A DNA stretch of 64,000 nt from Kosakonia sacchari SP1. GTDB lineage: Bacteria > Pseudomonadota > Gammaproteobacteria > Enterobacterales > Enterobacteriaceae. Of the stretch, positions 29,911 through 44,241 are shown piece by piece. A program made the position numbers and the translations under genes. Below the pieces are notes generated by a model. That model was not told the DNA's origin. It did no database searches and worked only from the letters and a program-made list of their open reading frames with translations. The stretch spans positions 3,286,001 through 3,350,000 of the forward strand of contig NZ_CP007215.2 of the NCBI RefSeq assembly GCF_000300455.3, given 5' to 3'. Every line of letters begins with the position of its first letter. Within the stretch, counting starts at the first letter, position 1.

Positions 29911-32064
29911 TTAACGGCGCTTGCGACGCTTCTGTTCTGCTTTTTTCACAGGTTTCTTCACTATAACGTCCGGCATTGCCGGTTGTGAAATAGGAAACAC
30001 AGGTAGCGCGTCGAGCAGCCGTTTACCGTAGTTTTTGGTCAGCAGCCGTTTATCGTAAATCACCACTTCGCCACGGCAACTGTGGCTACGAATAAGCCTT
30101 CCTACTTGCTGGATAAGGTTAAACGACGCGCTGGGCAGGCTCTGCACTTCAAAAGGATAGCGGTTCAGGCTTTTCAGCCACTCGCCTTCGGTGATCACCA
30201 CCGGACTGTCGATAGGTGGAAAAGCGATTTTATGGATGTGAACCTGCGTCAGGTAATCACCTTTGAGATCTAACCCTTCGGCGAATGACTGCAACCCCAC
30301 CAGCACGCTGCGCTCGCCGTTATCAATACGTTTGCGGTGCAGTTCCACCAACCGATAGCGCGGCTGATCGCCCTGCACCAGCAGCAATAAACGCAAGTCC
30401 GCGACATAAGTTAAAAACAGCTGCATCGCGCGCTGGCTGGCGAACAGCACCAGCATCCCGGGATGCGCTTTACTCTCAACCTGTTCGCGAAACCAGGTCG
30501 CCATTTCCGCAATGTGCTGCTCTTCGTTTTCCATCAGCGGCTCGTAGCGCATCTGCGGAATAACAATTTTTCCCTGCTCAACATGGTTGAACGGCGAATC
30601 AAGCGTGACAAAGCGATCCCCGGCTTTCTCTTTTAAACCGCTCATCTCTTGCAGACGATTAAAACTGTTCAGCGAACGTAGCGTCGCCGAGGTCACCACG
30701 ATGTGCGGAACGCTGCGCCAGAGCAGCTTTTCCAGTTGATCGCTCACGCGAATCCCCACGCAGTGGAACAGCAGATGCAACTGCCCGTCACGCGCCTCAC
30801 GGGTGACCCATTTGGTCACCGGCGCGCCGGACGCCTGCGCCATTGAAGCCAGCCGCCAGAGTTTGCTCTGGCTTTCGAACATGCCCAGCGCGCGGTTCAT
30901 CTGCAAAATAACCCGATGCAAACGCACGATGTCGTGGCTACCCGTCTTCTCGCTTAAATCATTCAGGAACAGTTCAGCCAGTCCGCGCAGCATCTCCGTC
31001 AGTTTTGCCAGCCGCTGGCAAATCTCCATCACTTCATTGGGCAGCTCACCCATCGCGAAGCGATATTCCGCTTCCTGACCCGCCGGAAGATAAAGGTTGA
31101 GAATGTTGTTAAGCGACGCGATAAGCGCGTAAAGCTCCTCGCAATGGGCGTTGAGCCGCTCCGGTGTCGCCAGCGGCGGCAGCGTTTTCGGGCGAAATTG
31201 CTCAAGGCAGGTCGCCACCAGTTTGGTGAACAGATCGAGCTGAAGCTGATACCAGGGGGCGGTGATTTCCGCCGTCATTTCCAGGGCATCACGTGCCACA
31301 TCCGGCAAATGGTGGCCTTCATCCAGCACCAGCAGCAGGTTTTTGGGCTCCGGCAGCACCGCCTCGCTCTCCATTGCCGCCATCACCAGCGCATGGTTGG
31401 CGACCACCACTTCCGCTTCCTGGATTTCGCGGCGCGCGACAAAAAAGGGACATTCGCGGTAGTAGTGGCAATTACGGTTCAGGCAACTGGCTTTATCGGT
31501 GCTGAGCCGTCGCCACAAATCATCGCTAATCGCCTTGTCGGTGTGATCGCGCAGGCCGTCCCACTTGTAGCTGTCGAGATCCGCTTTCAGCGCCGCGCAA
31601 CGTTTCTGCTCCTCCTGGTTACCCGGCGTCAGTTCATCGTCCAGAAATGCCAGTAGATCCTGCTGGTTCGGCTCGCTGCTTGCCAGCGCCGCCAGGTTGC
31701 GTGGACAGACATAGCGCCCGCGGCCAAACGCGGCGGTAAAGCGTAAATCCGGGATAATTTTGCGCAGCAGCGGCAGATCTTTACTGAAGATCTGATCCTG
31801 CAACGCCACGTTCGCGGTGCTGACTACCAGCGTTTTTTGCTCTTCACGCGCGATGGCGATGCCCGGAATTAAATAAGAGAGCGTTTTCCCCACGCCGGTT
31901 GGCGCTTCGATCGCCAGATGACGCCCTTCATCCCCCGCCAGCGTTTTCGCCACGTCAGCAATCATCTGCCGCTGCGGCGCGCGGGGAATAAAGTCCGGGA
32001 TCTGTTGTTGCAACGCCTTATACCAGGCGGCAATCTGCGCTTTTAGCGCGGCGGTAAGGGCCAT
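29911..32064 (-). CDS. dinG: SOS helicase DinG (XPD-like, Fe-S)
   Basis: A 717-residue 5'-3' superfamily 2 helicase that unwinds R-loops and other structures after DNA damage. Walker A is APTGVGKTLSYL (about 48-59), and the DEAH-type box reads DEGHH. Four Cys for the 4Fe-4S cluster are visible (YVCPRN, then CLNRNCHYYRECPF). The length matches E. coli (716). A LexA box lies just upstream, so it is SOS-regulated. It heads the dinG-ybiB unit. Confidence 0.96.
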   Translation of the reverse strand: MALTAALKAQIAAWYKALQQQIPDFIPRAPQRQMIADVAKTLAGDEGRHLAIEAPTGVGKTLSYLIPGIAIAREEQKTLVVSTANVALQDQIFSKDLPLLRKIIPDLRFTAAFGRGRYVCPRNLAALASSEPNQQDLLAFLDDELTPGNQEEQKRCAALKADLDSYKWDGLRDHTDKAISDDLWRRLSTDKASCLNRNCHYYRECPFFVARREIQEAEVVVANHALVMAAMESEAVLPEPKNLLLVLDEGHHLPDVARDALEMTAEITAPWYQLQLDLFTKLVATCLEQFRPKTLPPLATPERLNAHCEELYALIASLNNILNLYLPAGQEAEYRFAMGELPNEVMEICQRLAKLTEMLRGLAELFLNDLSEKTGSHDIVRLHRVILQMNRALGMFESQSKLWRLASMAQASGAPVTKWVTREARDGQLHLLFHCVGIRVSDQLEKLLWRSVPHIVVTSATLRSLNSFNRLQEMSGLKEKAGDRFVTLDSPFNHVEQGKIVIPQMRYEPLMENEEQHIAEMATWFREQVESKAHPGMLVLFASQRAMQLFLTYVADLRLLLLVQGDQPRYRLVELHRKRIDNGERSVLVGLQSFAEGLDLKGDYLTQVHIHKIAFPPIDSPVVITEGEWLKSLNRYPFEVQSLPSASFNLIQQVGRLIRSHSCRGEVVIYDKRLLTKNYGKRLLDALPVFPISQPAMPDVIVKKPVKKAEQKRRKRR

Positions 32065-32078
32065 GAGGAAACCTGAAA

Positions 32079-32098
32079 TACTGTATAAACAGCCACCA
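32079..32098 (-). promoter_or_regulatory. LexA box of dinG
   Basis: Read on the minus strand, TGGTGGCTGTTTATACAGTA differs little from the known E. coli dinG SOS box. It sits 15 bp upstream of the dinG start. Confidence 0.85.
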
Positions 32099-32290
32099 TT
32101 GTGGCATTTTTAGCGCCCGTAGGGTAACCCTTTTTGCCATGCCGGAAGCGCGCCCGCATATCCTGTGCGTCATCATTCTGATACAGGATATTTTTCATAA
32201 CGCCGATCACAAATTGGCAGATCCATTCACCATTGCCGTTCAGGCCGCGTTGAACATTTATTCAGGCAATGCTAGTTTTTACCTGCATTA

Positions 32291-32382
32291 CGCTTGTTAC
32301 CGAATATCGGGCAAAACCTAAATGCAGAGAATGAGGGCGACATCCGCTCGCTGCTGTATTTACGTTTTGCCCGTTTTTGTTT
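32291..32382 (+). promoter_or_regulatory. RAT antiterminator and terminator before bglG (leader 1)
   Basis: A 28-nt ribonucleic antiterminator (32291-32318) contains GCTTGTTACCG and GGGCAAAACC, matching the BglG/LicT-family target. Its 3' part (CGGGCAAAAC, 32308-32317) is also the left arm of a terminator. The right arm is GTTTTGCCCG (32364-32373), followed by TTTTTGTTT. Binding of the antiterminator protein to the RAT would therefore prevent the terminator. This shows the operon is controlled by substrate-dependent antitermination before its own regulator. Confidence 0.93.
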
Positions 32383-32395
32383 GCAGGAGTTGGCG

Positions 32396-33235
32396 ATGCT
32401 GGTCAAACAAATATTAAATAATAACGTTGTCAGCGCCATTGATGAGCATGGCTTTGAGGTTATTCTGACCGGGCGCGGCTTAGGGTTTAATACTCAAAGC
32501 GGTGCGCGCGTCGATGCGCAAGCCATCGAAAAAATATTCCATTTGCAGGACTCACAAGTCTCCGCACGTTTTAAAGATCTGGTCAGTGAAGTGCCGGTGG
32601 AAATAGTGCAACTCACCGCCGATATCGTCGCGCTTGCGCGTTCTACGCTTGCGCATAAATTAAGTGAAGGCCTGTACGTGACGCTGGCTGATCATTTGCA
32701 CTTTGCCCTGCAACGCACAGAAAAAAATGAAGTTTTACCCAATCCGTTAGAGTGGGAAGTGCGCCATTTCTATACCGACGAGTACGCCATTGGCCGCCAG
32801 GCTCTCGGTATGATTGTCGCGCGTACCGGCACACTATTACCCGACAGCGAAGCCTGTAGTATTGCGCTACATATTGTGAATGCCGGGCTGAACGATACGA
32901 TGGGTAAAACCACAAAAATCACACGGCTTATTTATCAGTTACAGAATATCGTTAAGTACTTTTTCACCCTGCCGCTCGACGAGCACAGTCTGAATTACCA
33001 GCGTTTCATTACCCATTTAAAGTTTTTTGCCCAACGGGTAATTGATGGCGTGGTGTTAAATAATGACGACGAAGAGTTATTCGCGATGGTGCAGCGTCGT
33101 TATCAAACCACCCTGAAATGCGTTGACGCGATTAACGAATTTGTCGGCAAAAATTATCACCACACGATGAGCAATTCGGAAAAACTCTACCTGACCGTGC
33201 ATATCGAAAATGTAGTGCAACGGATAGAGTCGTAA
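32396..33235 (+). CDS. BglG-family transcriptional antiterminator
   Basis: A 279-residue RNA-binding antiterminator. The N-terminal CAT domain (about 1-55, MLVKQILNNNVVSAIDEHGFEVILTGRGLGF) binds the RAT. Two PRD domains follow, with conserved His at LADHLHFAL and SIALHIVNAGL (PRD1/PRD2 region), phosphorylated by PTS proteins to sense beta-glucosides. Two RATs, one before this gene and one before EIIBCA, are its targets. ATG at 32396 follows CAGGAG, whereas earlier in-frame starts would lie inside the leader terminator. Confidence 0.94.
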   Translation: MLVKQILNNNVVSAIDEHGFEVILTGRGLGFNTQSGARVDAQAIEKIFHLQDSQVSARFKDLVSEVPVEIVQLTADIVALARSTLAHKLSEGLYVTLADHLHFALQRTEKNEVLPNPLEWEVRHFYTDEYAIGRQALGMIVARTGTLLPDSEACSIALHIVNAGLNDTMGKTTKITRLIYQLQNIVKYFFTLPLDEHSLNYQRFITHLKFFAQRVIDGVVLNNDDEELFAMVQRRYQTTLKCVDAINEFVGKNYHHTMSNSEKLYLTVHIENVVQRIES

Positions 33236-33279
33236 GGTAACCACGTCGCACCTGCGACCCAAAGTATCAATTCTTTCCA

Positions 33280-33360
33280 GGCTTGTTACTGTTAAATCAG
33301 GCAAACCCCAGAAGAACAAAGCGCCGGTGGATAACCGGTAATTGTTATGGCGCCTGCCTC
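33280..33360 (+). promoter_or_regulatory. Second RAT antiterminator between bglG-like gene and EIIBCA
   Basis: GGCTTGTTACTG then TCAGGCAAACC (33280-33307) matches the BglG target, whose E. coli version starts GGATTGTTACTG. A possible overlapping stem pairs AGGCA (33299-33303) and GCGCC with GGCGC and TGCCT (33351-33359), but there is no T-run. The antitermination site is therefore clear and the terminator only likely. Confidence 0.85.
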
Positions 33361-33386
33361 GCAGGTGTCAGTCTGGAGGAATGACC

Positions 33387-38110
<4,724 letters not shown>

Positions 38111-38122
38111 GGTTAAAACCGG

Positions 38123-38149
38123 GAAGCGCTGCGGCGCTTCTCTTATTTT
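38123..38149 (+). terminator. Terminator after the GH1 pair
   Basis: The stem GAAGCGC / GCGCTTC (38123-38129 with 38134-38140), loop TGCG, is followed by TCTTATTTT. It would end or weaken transcription before the esterase gene. Confidence 0.7.
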
Positions 38150-38174
38150 GGCCTGTTGACGATAAGGTTTACGC

Positions 38175-39128
38175 ATGAGTACATGGCATCTGGTTGACCC
38201 CGAGCTTCGCCCCGCCCTGCAATCCTGGACACCTTCCACGCTGAACGCCGACGCACTTCCCGCCATCCGCGAGCAGCGCCAGCAAGCCGCGCTGCAGGCC
38301 ATGCATCTGGATGATGGGCTTTCACTGATGATGCACGAAAAGCACATTGCGGGTGCCAGCGGTGAACCCGCCGTGCGCGTAGTCGTGATCGCCCCAACGA
38401 CACGTCGCGCCAACCGGATGGGAATTTTGCATCTGCACGGCGGCGGTCATCTGTTTGGCAGCCCCGAACAATCTTTGTCGCTCACCCGCCCGACAGCCGC
38501 GCGCCATGACTGCGTCGTGGTCTCTGTCGATTACCGCTTGTCGCCGGAAACCCGCTTTCCCGGTTCGCTTAATGACGGCTATGCCGCGCTGGTGTGGATG
38601 GCGGAAAACGCGGCGCAATTAGGCATTGATGTCAACAATATCGGCCTGATGGGCGACAGCGCAGGCGCAGGTGTGGCTGCCGCGCTGGCGCTGCTGGCGC
38701 GCGATCGCGGTGGGCCGCAACTGGCGTTTCAGAACCTGATGTTCCCGATGCTCGATGATCGTACGGTGGTGGAGGCGGAACGAAACCCGGTAACAGGCGA
38801 ATTTATCTGGACGCGGGAAAACAATGCGTTTGGCTGGCGTGCGCTGCTTGGGTGTGAACCCGGAAGCGTTGACGTATCGGCGTATGCCGCTCCGGCGCGC
38901 GCCGATGACCTGGCAGGGCTACCGCCGACATGGATTGGCGTTGGTACGCTGGATCTGTTTCTTGATGAAGATATGGTGTACGCGCAGCGGTTAATACGTG
39001 CGGGAGTCGAGGTGGAGCTGAATGTCTGGCCGGGGGCGTATCACGGTTTTAATTCCGACCCGCAGGCGAGCATCGCACAGCGGGCCAGAGAGACGCGCCA
39101 GAACTGGCTGGCGCGTTTTAACCGCTAA
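38175..39128 (+). CDS. Alpha/beta hydrolase, HSL-type esterase
   Basis: A 317-residue cytoplasmic esterase of the hormone-sensitive-lipase group. The oxyanion motif is LHGGGHLFG, the nucleophile Ser in GDSAGAG, the acid Asp in LDLFLDEDMVYAQ, and the His in GAYHGFN. Such enzymes hydrolyse short acyl esters. It sits behind the GH1 pair across a terminator, so it could trim acetylated or acylated glucosides, which is inference. Its stop directly abuts the convergent rhlE. Confidence 0.88.
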   Translation: MSTWHLVDPELRPALQSWTPSTLNADALPAIREQRQQAALQAMHLDDGLSLMMHEKHIAGASGEPAVRVVVIAPTTRRANRMGILHLHGGGHLFGSPEQSLSLTRPTAARHDCVVVSVDYRLSPETRFPGSLNDGYAALVWMAENAAQLGIDVNNIGLMGDSAGAGVAAALALLARDRGGPQLAFQNLMFPMLDDRTVVEAERNPVTGEFIWTRENNAFGWRALLGCEPGSVDVSAYAAPARADDLAGLPPTWIGVGTLDLFLDEDMVYAQRLIRAGVEVELNVWPGAYHGFNSDPQASIAQRARETRQNWLARFNR

Positions 39129-40604
39129 TTACTCGGCGGCGGAAGGTTTGCGCGGGCGACGACGGCGAGACGGGTTGCCCGCCGGCGCCGCGCCGCCATC
39201 AAGACGGCGTCCACTGGTTGGTTTCGCAGCGCCGCCATCAAGACGACGACCACCGGTCGGCTTCGCGCCGCCTTCAGCACGGCGTCCACCCTCTTGCTTC
39301 GCAGTGCCACCTTCGGCGCGGCGCGGGGAGCGCGGTTTTTGTCCTTCGCCTTCACTGCGGCGCGGCGCAGACTGACCACGACCACTGCCGCCCTGCCCGC
39401 GACCACTGCCCTGACGGCCGCCACCCTGGCCACGACCATTCTGAATCGGCTCGGCTTTGATCGACGGATCCGGCTCATAACCGTCAAGGGCAATGCGCGG
39501 GATCTCTTTTTTCAGCAGGCGTTCGATATCGCGCAGCAGTTTATGTTCGTCAACGCATACCAGTGACAGCGCTTCGCCAGTCGCCGCTGCCCGGCCGGTA
39601 CGGCCAATACGGTGCACGTAATCTTCCGGCACGTTCGGCAGTTCATAGTTCACCACATGCGGCAACTCTTCGATGTCGAGCCCACGCGCAGCAATGTCGG
39701 TCGCTACCAGCACACGAATGTCGCCAGATTTGAAATCTGCCAGCGCACGCGTACGCGCCCCCTGGCTCTTATTACCGTGGATCGCCGCGCTGGTGATGCC
39801 GTCTTTATTCAGTTGCTCCGCCAGGTGGTTAGCCCCGTGTTTCGTACGGGTGAAAACCAGCACCTGCTGCCAGTTGCCCTCGCCAATCATCTGCGACAGC
39901 AGTTCCCGTTTGCGTTTTTTATCGACAAAATGCACATGCTGGGTGACCTGCTCAGAGGCGGTATTGCGGCGCGCCACTTCGATCTCCAGCGGATTACGCA
40001 GCAGCTTTTCTGCCAGCTGTTTGATCTCATCGGAAAAGGTCGCGGAGAACAGCAGGTTCTGACGCTTCGGCGGCAGTTTTGCCAGCACGCGGCGAATATC
40101 GTGGATAAAGCCCATATCCAGCATGCGGTCGGCTTCGTCCAGCACCAGGATTTCCACGCTATCGAGTTTCAGCGCGTTCTGGTGTTCCAGATCCAGCAGA
40201 CGTCCCGGTGTCGCCACCAGGATATCCACGCCGCCGCGCAGCTTCATCATCTGCGGATTGATACTGACGCCACCGAACACCACCAGTGAGCGGATATTCA
40301 GGTATTTGCTGTACGCCTGAACGTTTTCACCCACCTGCGCCGCCAGCTCACGGGTTGGCGTTAAGATCAGCGCACGGATCGGGCGACGGCCTTTGGCGTG
40401 CGGCTCGTTTTGAATCAGGCGTTGCAACAGCGGCAGCGTAAAACCGGCCGTTTTACCGGTGCCGGTCTGGGCGCTTGCCATCAGATCGCGGCCTTGCAGC
40501 ACCGCCGGGATAGCCTGCTGCTGAATAGGGGTCGGCTGAAGATAACCCTGCTCGGCAACAGCGCGCAGGATTTCCGGGTTCAGGCCAAGGGCATCAAAAG
40601 ACAT
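39129..40604 (-). CDS. rhlE: DEAD-box RNA helicase RhlE
   Basis: A 491-residue ATP-dependent RNA helicase involved in ribosome maturation and RNA decay. The core motifs are all present: AQTGTGKT (I), PTRELA (Ia), DEAD (II), SAT (III), [18 protein letters not shown] (V) and HRIGRTGR (VI). The C-terminal 110 residues are a basic Gly/Arg tail longer than in E. coli (454 residues). It is built of imperfect repeats with RRAEGG and RRLDGG cores. ATG at 40604 (MSFDALGL) is the conserved start; the upstream extension is not. Confidence 0.95.
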   Translation of the reverse strand: MSFDALGLNPEILRAVAEQGYLQPTPIQQQAIPAVLQGRDLMASAQTGTGKTAGFTLPLLQRLIQNEPHAKGRRPIRALILTPTRELAAQVGENVQAYSKYLNIRSLVVFGGVSINPQMMKLRGGVDILVATPGRLLDLEHQNALKLDSVEILVLDEADRMLDMGFIHDIRRVLAKLPPKRQNLLFSATFSDEIKQLAEKLLRNPLEIEVARRNTASEQVTQHVHFVDKKRKRELLSQMIGEGNWQQVLVFTRTKHGANHLAEQLNKDGITSAAIHGNKSQGARTRALADFKSGDIRVLVATDIAARGLDIEELPHVVNYELPNVPEDYVHRIGRTGRAAATGEALSLVCVDEHKLLRDIERLLKKEIPRIALDGYEPDPSIKAEPIQNGRGQGGGRQGSGRGQGGSGRGQSAPRRSEGEGQKPRSPRRAEGGTAKQEGGRRAEGGAKPTGGRRLDGGAAKPTSGRRLDGGAAPAGNPSRRRRPRKPSAAE

Positions 40605-40801
40605 AACAACTCCACACCGCCCCGACCTGTGAACAGGTGTAGTTTTCGAGGAGATAATAATTTGGCTGATGACAAAAACCACAATGTCATGAAGGGGCGG
40701 AGTGTATCAGCTTTTGTGATCACACGCATAAAATATCCCTTCGGGAGCGGAATGCGCGATATTAACGCACCGCTAACTGGACAAGCCTAAATTTTAGCCA
40801 T

Positions 40802-40829
40802 AAAGTTAATCAATCGATTGATTAACTTT
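40802..40829. promoter_or_regulatory. 28-bp perfect palindrome, probable CecR operator
   Basis: AAAGTTAATCAATC is followed directly by its exact reverse complement. It lies 10 bp before cecR and about 200 bp from the divergent rhlE start. E. coli CecR is reported to control its own operon and rhlE, so this is a very likely operator. Confidence 0.85.
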
Positions 40830-40839
40830 CATCACCGCC

Positions 40840-41514
40840 ATGCATACAACACCGACCACCAGCCGGGGTGAACAGGCCCGAAACCAGCTGATTGCCGCCG
40901 CGCTGGCACAGTTTGGTGAATATGGCTTGCATGCCACCACGCGGGATATCGCCGCACAAGCCGGGCAGAACATCGCCGCGATCACTTACTATTTTGGCTC
41001 AAAAGAGGATTTATATCTTGCCTGCGCACAGTGGATTGCCGATTTTATCAGCGACAATTTTCGCCCGCATGTGCAGGCCGCCGAAGAGTTATTCGCCCAG
41101 CCCACGCCGGATAAAGCCGCCATTCGCGAGCTGATCCACCGCGCCTGTAAAAATATGATTGTGCTGCTCACCCATGACGAGACGCTCAACCTAAGCAAAT
41201 TTATCTCCCGCGAGCAGCTTTCTCCGACGCGCGCTTACCAGTTGGTGCATGACCAGGTGATTGCGCCGCTGCACAGCCACTTTACGGCGCTGCTCGCGGC
41301 CTACACCGGGCGCGACGCCAAAGATATACAAACCATTATTCATACCCATGCGCTTATCGGTCAGATCCTCGCCTTTCGCCTCGGGCGGGAAACCATTTTG
41401 CTGCGCGCAGGATGGACGCAGTTTGATGAAGAGAAAGCGACACAGATTTATCAGGTCATCACCTGTCATATCGATCTTATCTTGCAAGGATTAACGAACA
41501 GGAGTTCAACGTGA
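40840..41514 (+). CDS. cecR: TetR-family regulator CecR
   Basis: A 224-residue repressor. The N-terminal DNA-binding domain (about 10-60) has [36 protein letters not shown], the typical TetR helix-turn-helix. The rest is a helical ligand-binding part. It matches E. coli CecR (YbiH), which affects sensitivity to cefoperazone and chloramphenicol. It heads cecR-ybhGFSR; its stop overlaps ybhG. The operator palindrome is immediately upstream. No clear ribosome site is seen before this ATG, so low translation is possible. Confidence 0.94.
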   Translation: MHTTPTTSRGEQARNQLIAAALAQFGEYGLHATTRDIAAQAGQNIAAITYYFGSKEDLYLACAQWIADFISDNFRPHVQAAEELFAQPTPDKAAIRELIHRACKNMIVLLTHDETLNLSKFISREQLSPTRAYQLVHDQVIAPLHSHFTALLAAYTGRDAKDIQTIIHTHALIGQILAFRLGRETILLRAGWTQFDEEKATQIYQVITCHIDLILQGLTNRSST

Positions 41515-42509
41515 TGAAAAAACCCATCGTCGTGGTAGTGATAGTTGTGGTGGTACTGGCCGCGCTGGGCGGCGGCTGGCTGTGGTATCAAAGCAAACAA
41601 GACCGCACGCTCACCCTGTACGGGAATGTCGACATCCGCACGGTGAATTTAAGTTTCCGCGTTGGCGGGCGGCTCTCTGCGCTGAATGTGGATGAAGGGG
41701 ATGCGATCCGCGCCGGGCAAACGCTGGGCGAAATAGACAAAGCGCCGTATGAAAACGCGCTGTTGCAGGCACAAGCCAATGTCGCCACCGCGCAGGCAAA
41801 ATACTCGCTGGCGACCGCCGGTTACCGCGATGAAGAGATAGCCCAGGCCGTCGCCGCCGTGCGTCAGGCACAAGCGGCGTACGATTACGCGCAGAACTTC
41901 TTTCAGCGCCAGCAGGGGCTGATGAAAAGCCGGGCGATTTCGGCAAACGATCTGGAAAATGCCCGCTCGTCACGGGATCAGGCCCAGGCCACGCTGAAAT
42001 CGGCACAAGATAAATTGAGCCAGTACCGTGCCGGTAATCGCCCGCAGGAAATCGCCCAGGCAAAAGCCAGCCTTGAGCAGGCCGAAGCCGCGCTGGCACA
42101 GGCACAACTGGATCTGCATGACACCACGCTTATCGCGCCAAGTAATGGCACAGTGCTGACGCGCGCCGTCGAACCCGGCAGCATGCTCAACGCCGGAAGC
42201 ACCGTATTAACCCTTTCTCTGACGCGCCCGGTATGGGTTCGCGCCTATGTGGGTGAGCGCAATTTGCACCAGGCGCAGCCGGGGCAAGAAATTTTGCTGT
42301 ATACCGATGGCCGCCCGGATAAGCCTTATCACGGTAAAATTGGCTTTGTTTCACCCACCGCCGAATTTACGCCAAAAACCGTCGAAACCCCGGATTTGCG
42401 TACCGATCTGGTCTATCGCCTGCGCATTATTGTGACCGATGCCGATGACAGCCTGCGCCAGGGCATGCCCGTTACGCTGCGCTTTAGCGGCGAGGCGCGC
42501 CATGAGTGA
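41511..42509 (+). CDS. ybhG: HlyD-family membrane-fusion protein YbhG
   Basis: A 332-residue periplasmic adaptor anchored by one N-terminal helix (about 5-25). It has a biotinyl-lipoyl half ([29 protein letters not shown]), a long helical hairpin (about 85-195, rich in Gln/Ala) and the second half [21 protein letters not shown]. It works with the YbhFSR ABC exporter in the same operon. The start is GTG at 41511, as in E. coli, or ATG at 41514; a GGAG motif suits either. Confidence 0.93.
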   Translation: MMKKPIVVVVIVVVVLAALGGGWLWYQSKQDRTLTLYGNVDIRTVNLSFRVGGRLSALNVDEGDAIRAGQTLGEIDKAPYENALLQAQANVATAQAKYSLATAGYRDEEIAQAVAAVRQAQAAYDYAQNFFQRQQGLMKSRAISANDLENARSSRDQAQATLKSAQDKLSQYRAGNRPQEIAQAKASLEQAEAALAQAQLDLHDTTLIAPSNGTVLTRAVEPGSMLNAGSTVLTLSLTRPVWVRAYVGERNLHQAQPGQEILLYTDGRPDKPYHGKIGFVSPTAEFTPKTVETPDLRTDLVYRLRIIVTDADDSLRQGMPVTLRFSGEARHE

Positions 42510-44241
42510 AGCGGCTATCCACCTGCACGGCCTAGTTAAGCGCTTTGCCGGCATGGAAAAACCCGCCGTCGCGCGACTGGATTGTGAGATCAAAGCGGGA
42601 TATGTCACCGGCCTTGTCGGGCCGGATGGCGCCGGAAAAACCACGTTGATGCGCATGCTCGCCGGGTTGATGCGCCCGGATGAAGGCAGCGCACAGGTGA
42701 TGGGTCTCGATCCTGTCGCCAATGACAGCGAACTGCATGCCATGCTCGGCTATATGCCGCAGAAGTTTGGCCTGTATGAAGATTTAACGGTCATGGAAAA
42801 CCTCAATCTGTATGCCGATTTGCGCAGCGTTACCGGTGAGCAGCGCCGCCAGACGTTTGCGCGGCTGCTGGAGTTCACCGCCCTCGGCCCGTTTACCGGG
42901 CGACTGGCCGGGAAACTCTCCGGCGGTATGAAACAGAAGCTGGGGCTGGCCTGCACGCTGGTGGGTGAACCGAAAGTGCTGTTGCTGGATGAGCCGGGCG
43001 TCGGTGTTGATCCCATTTCCCGCCGCGAACTGTGGCAGATGGTGCATGAGCTGGCAGGCGACGGCATGCTGATCCTCTGGAGCACCTCTTATCTTGATGA
43101 AGCCGAGCAGTGCCGCGATGTGTTGTTGATGAACGAAGGCGAACTGCTGTATCAGGGCGAGCCGAAAGCACTGACGCAAACCATGGCCGGGCGTAGCTTC
43201 CTCGTCACCAGTTCAGAGGAGAACAACCGCCGTCTGCTGCGGCGTATCCTGCGGCAGCCGCAGGTCAGCGACGGCATGATCCAGGGCCGCTCGGTGCGTA
43301 TGATCCTGAAAAAAGGGGCGCAGCCCGAGGATCTGCGACAGGCAGAAAAGATGCCCGCTCTGGAGATCGAGGAGACTGCGCCGCGCTTTGAAGATGCTTT
43401 TATCGACCTGCTTGGCGGCGCGGGCACCTCCGAATCACCGCTGGGGGCGATTCTGCATACGGTGGAAGGCAGCGCGCAAGAGACGGTAATTGAAGCCAAA
43501 TCTCTGACCAAAAAGTTTGGCGATTTCGCCGCGACCGATAATGTCAATTTCGCCGTCAAACGCGGAGAGATTTTTGGCCTGCTCGGCCCGAACGGGGCGG
43601 GGAAATCCACTACCTTCAAAATGATGTGCGGTTTACTGGTGCCGACTGATGGCCAGGCGCTGGTGTTGAATATGGATCTGAAAGTCAGCTCCGGCAAAGC
43701 GCGCCAGCACCTGGGGTATATGGCGCAGAAGTTCTCCCTTTACGGCAACCTGACGGTGGAACAAAACCTGCGCTTCTTTTCCGGCGTCTACGGCCTGCGC
43801 GGGCGGGCGCAGAACGAGAAAATCGACCGCATGAGCGAGGCTTTTGGGCTGAAAAGTATCGCCAGTCATGCCACCGACGAACTGCCGCTCGGCTTTAAGC
43901 AGCGGCTGGCGCTGGCCTGCTCGCTGATGCATGAACCGGACATTCTGTTTCTGGATGAGCCGACTTCCGGTGTTGATCCGCTAACGCGCCGCGAGTTCTG
44001 GCTGCATATCAACAGCATGGTGGAAAAAGGGGTCACCGTGATGGTGACCACCCACTTTATGGATGAAGCGGAGTATTGCGATCGCATTGGGCTGGTCTAT
44101 CGCGGGAAGTTAATCGCCAGCGGTACGCCGGACGCGCTGAAAGCGCAAACCGCCGATGCGGATCACCCGGACCCGACCATGGAGCACGCGTTTATCACGC
44201 TTATCCATAACTGGGATAAGGAGCATCACGATGAGCGTTAA
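42502..44241 (+). CDS. ybhF: ABC exporter ATPase YbhF (two domains)
   Basis: A 579-residue tandem ATPase with two nucleotide-binding domains. Domain 1 has GPDGAGKTT (about 38) and signature LSGGMKQKL. Domain 2 has [10 protein letters not shown] (about 361) with an atypical signature, LPLGFKQRL instead of LSGGQ. It energises the YbhSR permeases; in E. coli the system has been reported to expel tetracycline-type drugs and cations. It overlaps ybhG by 8 bp and ybhS by 11 bp. Confidence 0.94.
   Translation: MSEAAIHLHGLVKRFAGMEKPAVARLDCEIKAGYVTGLVGPDGAGKTTLMRMLAGLMRPDEGSAQVMGLDPVANDSELHAMLGYMPQKFGLYEDLTVMENLNLYADLRSVTGEQRRQTFARLLEFTALGPFTGRLAGKLSGGMKQKLGLACTLVGEPKVLLLDEPGVGVDPISRRELWQMVHELAGDGMLILWSTSYLDEAEQCRDVLLMNEGELLYQGEPKALTQTMAGRSFLVTSSEENNRRLLRRILRQPQVSDGMIQGRSVRMILKKGAQPEDLRQAEKMPALEIEETAPRFEDAFIDLLGGAGTSESPLGAILHTVEGSAQETVIEAKSLTKKFGDFAATDNVNFAVKRGEIFGLLGPNGAGKSTTFKMMCGLLVPTDGQALVLNMDLKVSSGKARQHLGYMAQKFSLYGNLTVEQNLRFFSGVYGLRGRAQNEKIDRMSEAFGLKSIASHATDELPLGFKQRLALACSLMHEPDILFLDEPTSGVDPLTRREFWLHINSMVEKGVTVMVTTHFMDEAEYCDRIGLVYRGKLIASGTPDALKAQTADADHPDPTMEHAFITLIHNWDKEHHDER

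Noticed and set aside
28818-29966. 382-residue plus-strand frame over ybiB
   Set aside because: It is antisense to ybiB, which has clear homology. The composition (Arg, His, Gln rich) is typical of shadow frames.
32139-32321. Small frame upstream of the antiterminator gene
   Set aside because: It runs into the RAT/terminator leader and has no ribosome site.
39180-39330. Repeats in the rhlE 3' end as a mobile or CRISPR element
   Set aside because: They are in frame, encode a Gly/Arg tail and differ by codon-sized changes, so they are protein repeats.
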